Shown here piece by piece: positions 7,015 through 7,399 of a DNA stretch of 7,399 bases. Position 1 is the first letter of the stretch; each line of letters starts with the position of its first letter. This stretch comes from Myxococcaceae bacterium. GTDB taxonomy: Bacteria > Myxococcota > Myxococcia > Myxococcales > Myxococcaceae. The notes under the pieces were generated by a model that saw only the letters and a list, made by a program, of their open reading frames with translations, was not told the origin of the DNA and searched no databases. A program made the translations under genes and the position numbers. The stretch covers positions 1 to 7,399 of the forward strand of contig JAGSPQ010000158.1 in assembly GCA_018262385.1 (NCBI GenBank). Reading direction: 5' to 3'.

Positions 7015-7399
7015 TTCTGGCCCTCGAGGAACTCGACCAGCTGGCTCGAGTACTTCAGCTGCTTGAGCAGCTCCTCGCGCCGGACCCCGTCGAGATCGCC
7101 GAACACGTCGGCCAGCAGCGACAGATCCTGGTTGATCTCGCCCAGGCGGGCGGTGACGTCGGACGCCAGCTCGTCGGCATCGACCTCTTCTTCGGCTTCC
7201 TCGCCGGAGGCCTTGTATTCCTCGGGCGCCAGCCCGTCGTCCTCGGCCAGCGCCTTCTCCAGCATGTCGCGGGCGGCGGCGGTGAGCCGGCCGTCGGTCA
7301 ACAGCTTCTCGCGGTAGGCGGCCAGCTCGGCCCGCCCCACCGGGTGGGAGTGAATCCCTTCGGCGAGCGCGAGCAGGGTCGCATCCTCGTCCGACAGAT
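7011..7399 (-). CDS. Unrecognised acidic helical protein, start beyond right edge
   Basis: 128 full codons are visible and end at TGA 7011-7013. A GTG at 7340 could be read as a start (109 aa), but the frame stays open to the edge and the extra residues ([19 protein letters not shown], then VGRAEL) read naturally into the rest. The true start is therefore probably outside the window. I do not recognise a family. The protein is rich in Glu, Asp, Leu and Ala and predicted to be mostly helical. It has an acidic run ([12 protein letters not shown]) between two helical parts, the last being [18 protein letters not shown]. There is no signal peptide, Cys cluster or membrane segment in the visible part, so a cytoplasmic location is inferred. 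The GTGA overlap with pyrE shows both are in one transcript and probably translationally coupled. Confidence 0.75.
7021..7025 (-). promoter_or_regulatory. Ribosome binding site GAGGG for pyrE inside the preceding gene
   Basis: GAGGG on the minus strand lies six bases before the GTG at 7014, within the last codons of the upstream gene. It supports the GTG start and the 4-nt overlap. Confidence 0.6.

Overview
The window is very GC-rich and densely coded. Most codons end in G or C, and GTG starts are common. It contains a Hanks-type Ser/Thr kinase, an exported TPR protein with a proline linker and barrel-like C-terminus, a Gly/Cys-rich exported protein, an LCCL-domain lipoprotein, and a nucleotide-transporter-like membrane protein fused to HEAT repeats and a cyclic-nucleotide domain. 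This mix suggests a member of the Myxococcota (former delta-proteobacteria). That is an inference from gene style; no rRNA or other marker gene is present to settle it.

Left part (1-1671, minus strand). Two exported-protein genes overlap as TGATG. The upstream one encodes a 332-aa predicted outer-membrane protein (signal peptide, TPR-like helices, Pro-rich linker, beta-rich C-terminus). The downstream one encodes a cysteine-rich protein that runs off the left edge and appears only as an open frame without a stop. Centre-left (1672-3000): a 33-bp divergent intergenic gap with a perfect dyad separates this pair from a plus-strand Ser/Thr kinase of 431 aa. The kinase has a complete catalytic core, a disordered linker with small repeats, and a C-terminal membrane anchor with no sensor domain.

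Right part (3008-7399, minus strand). Four genes read leftwards as a probable operon: an unrecognised acidic protein (start beyond the right edge), pyrE (orotate phosphoribosyltransferase, 4-nt GTGA overlap with the gene before it), the 1005-aa NTT-like/HEAT/cNMP fusion (10-nt gap after pyrE), and a small LCCL-domain lipoprotein (40-nt gap). The last gene converges on the kinase gene with 7 bp between stop codons, and a 7-bp-stem hairpin sits at that junction.

Only pyrE has a firm biochemical role, in UMP synthesis. The transporter-like fusion next to it may be linked to nucleotide status, but its substrate cannot be read from the sequence. No mobile element, CRISPR array, tRNA or rRNA was seen. 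No gene-free stretch longer than 300 bases exists. The items most worth following up are the fusion protein with an altered cNMP cassette, the divergent dyad promoter region, the single-domain LCCL lipoprotein, the tail-anchored kinase and the periodic CC pairs of the left-edge protein.
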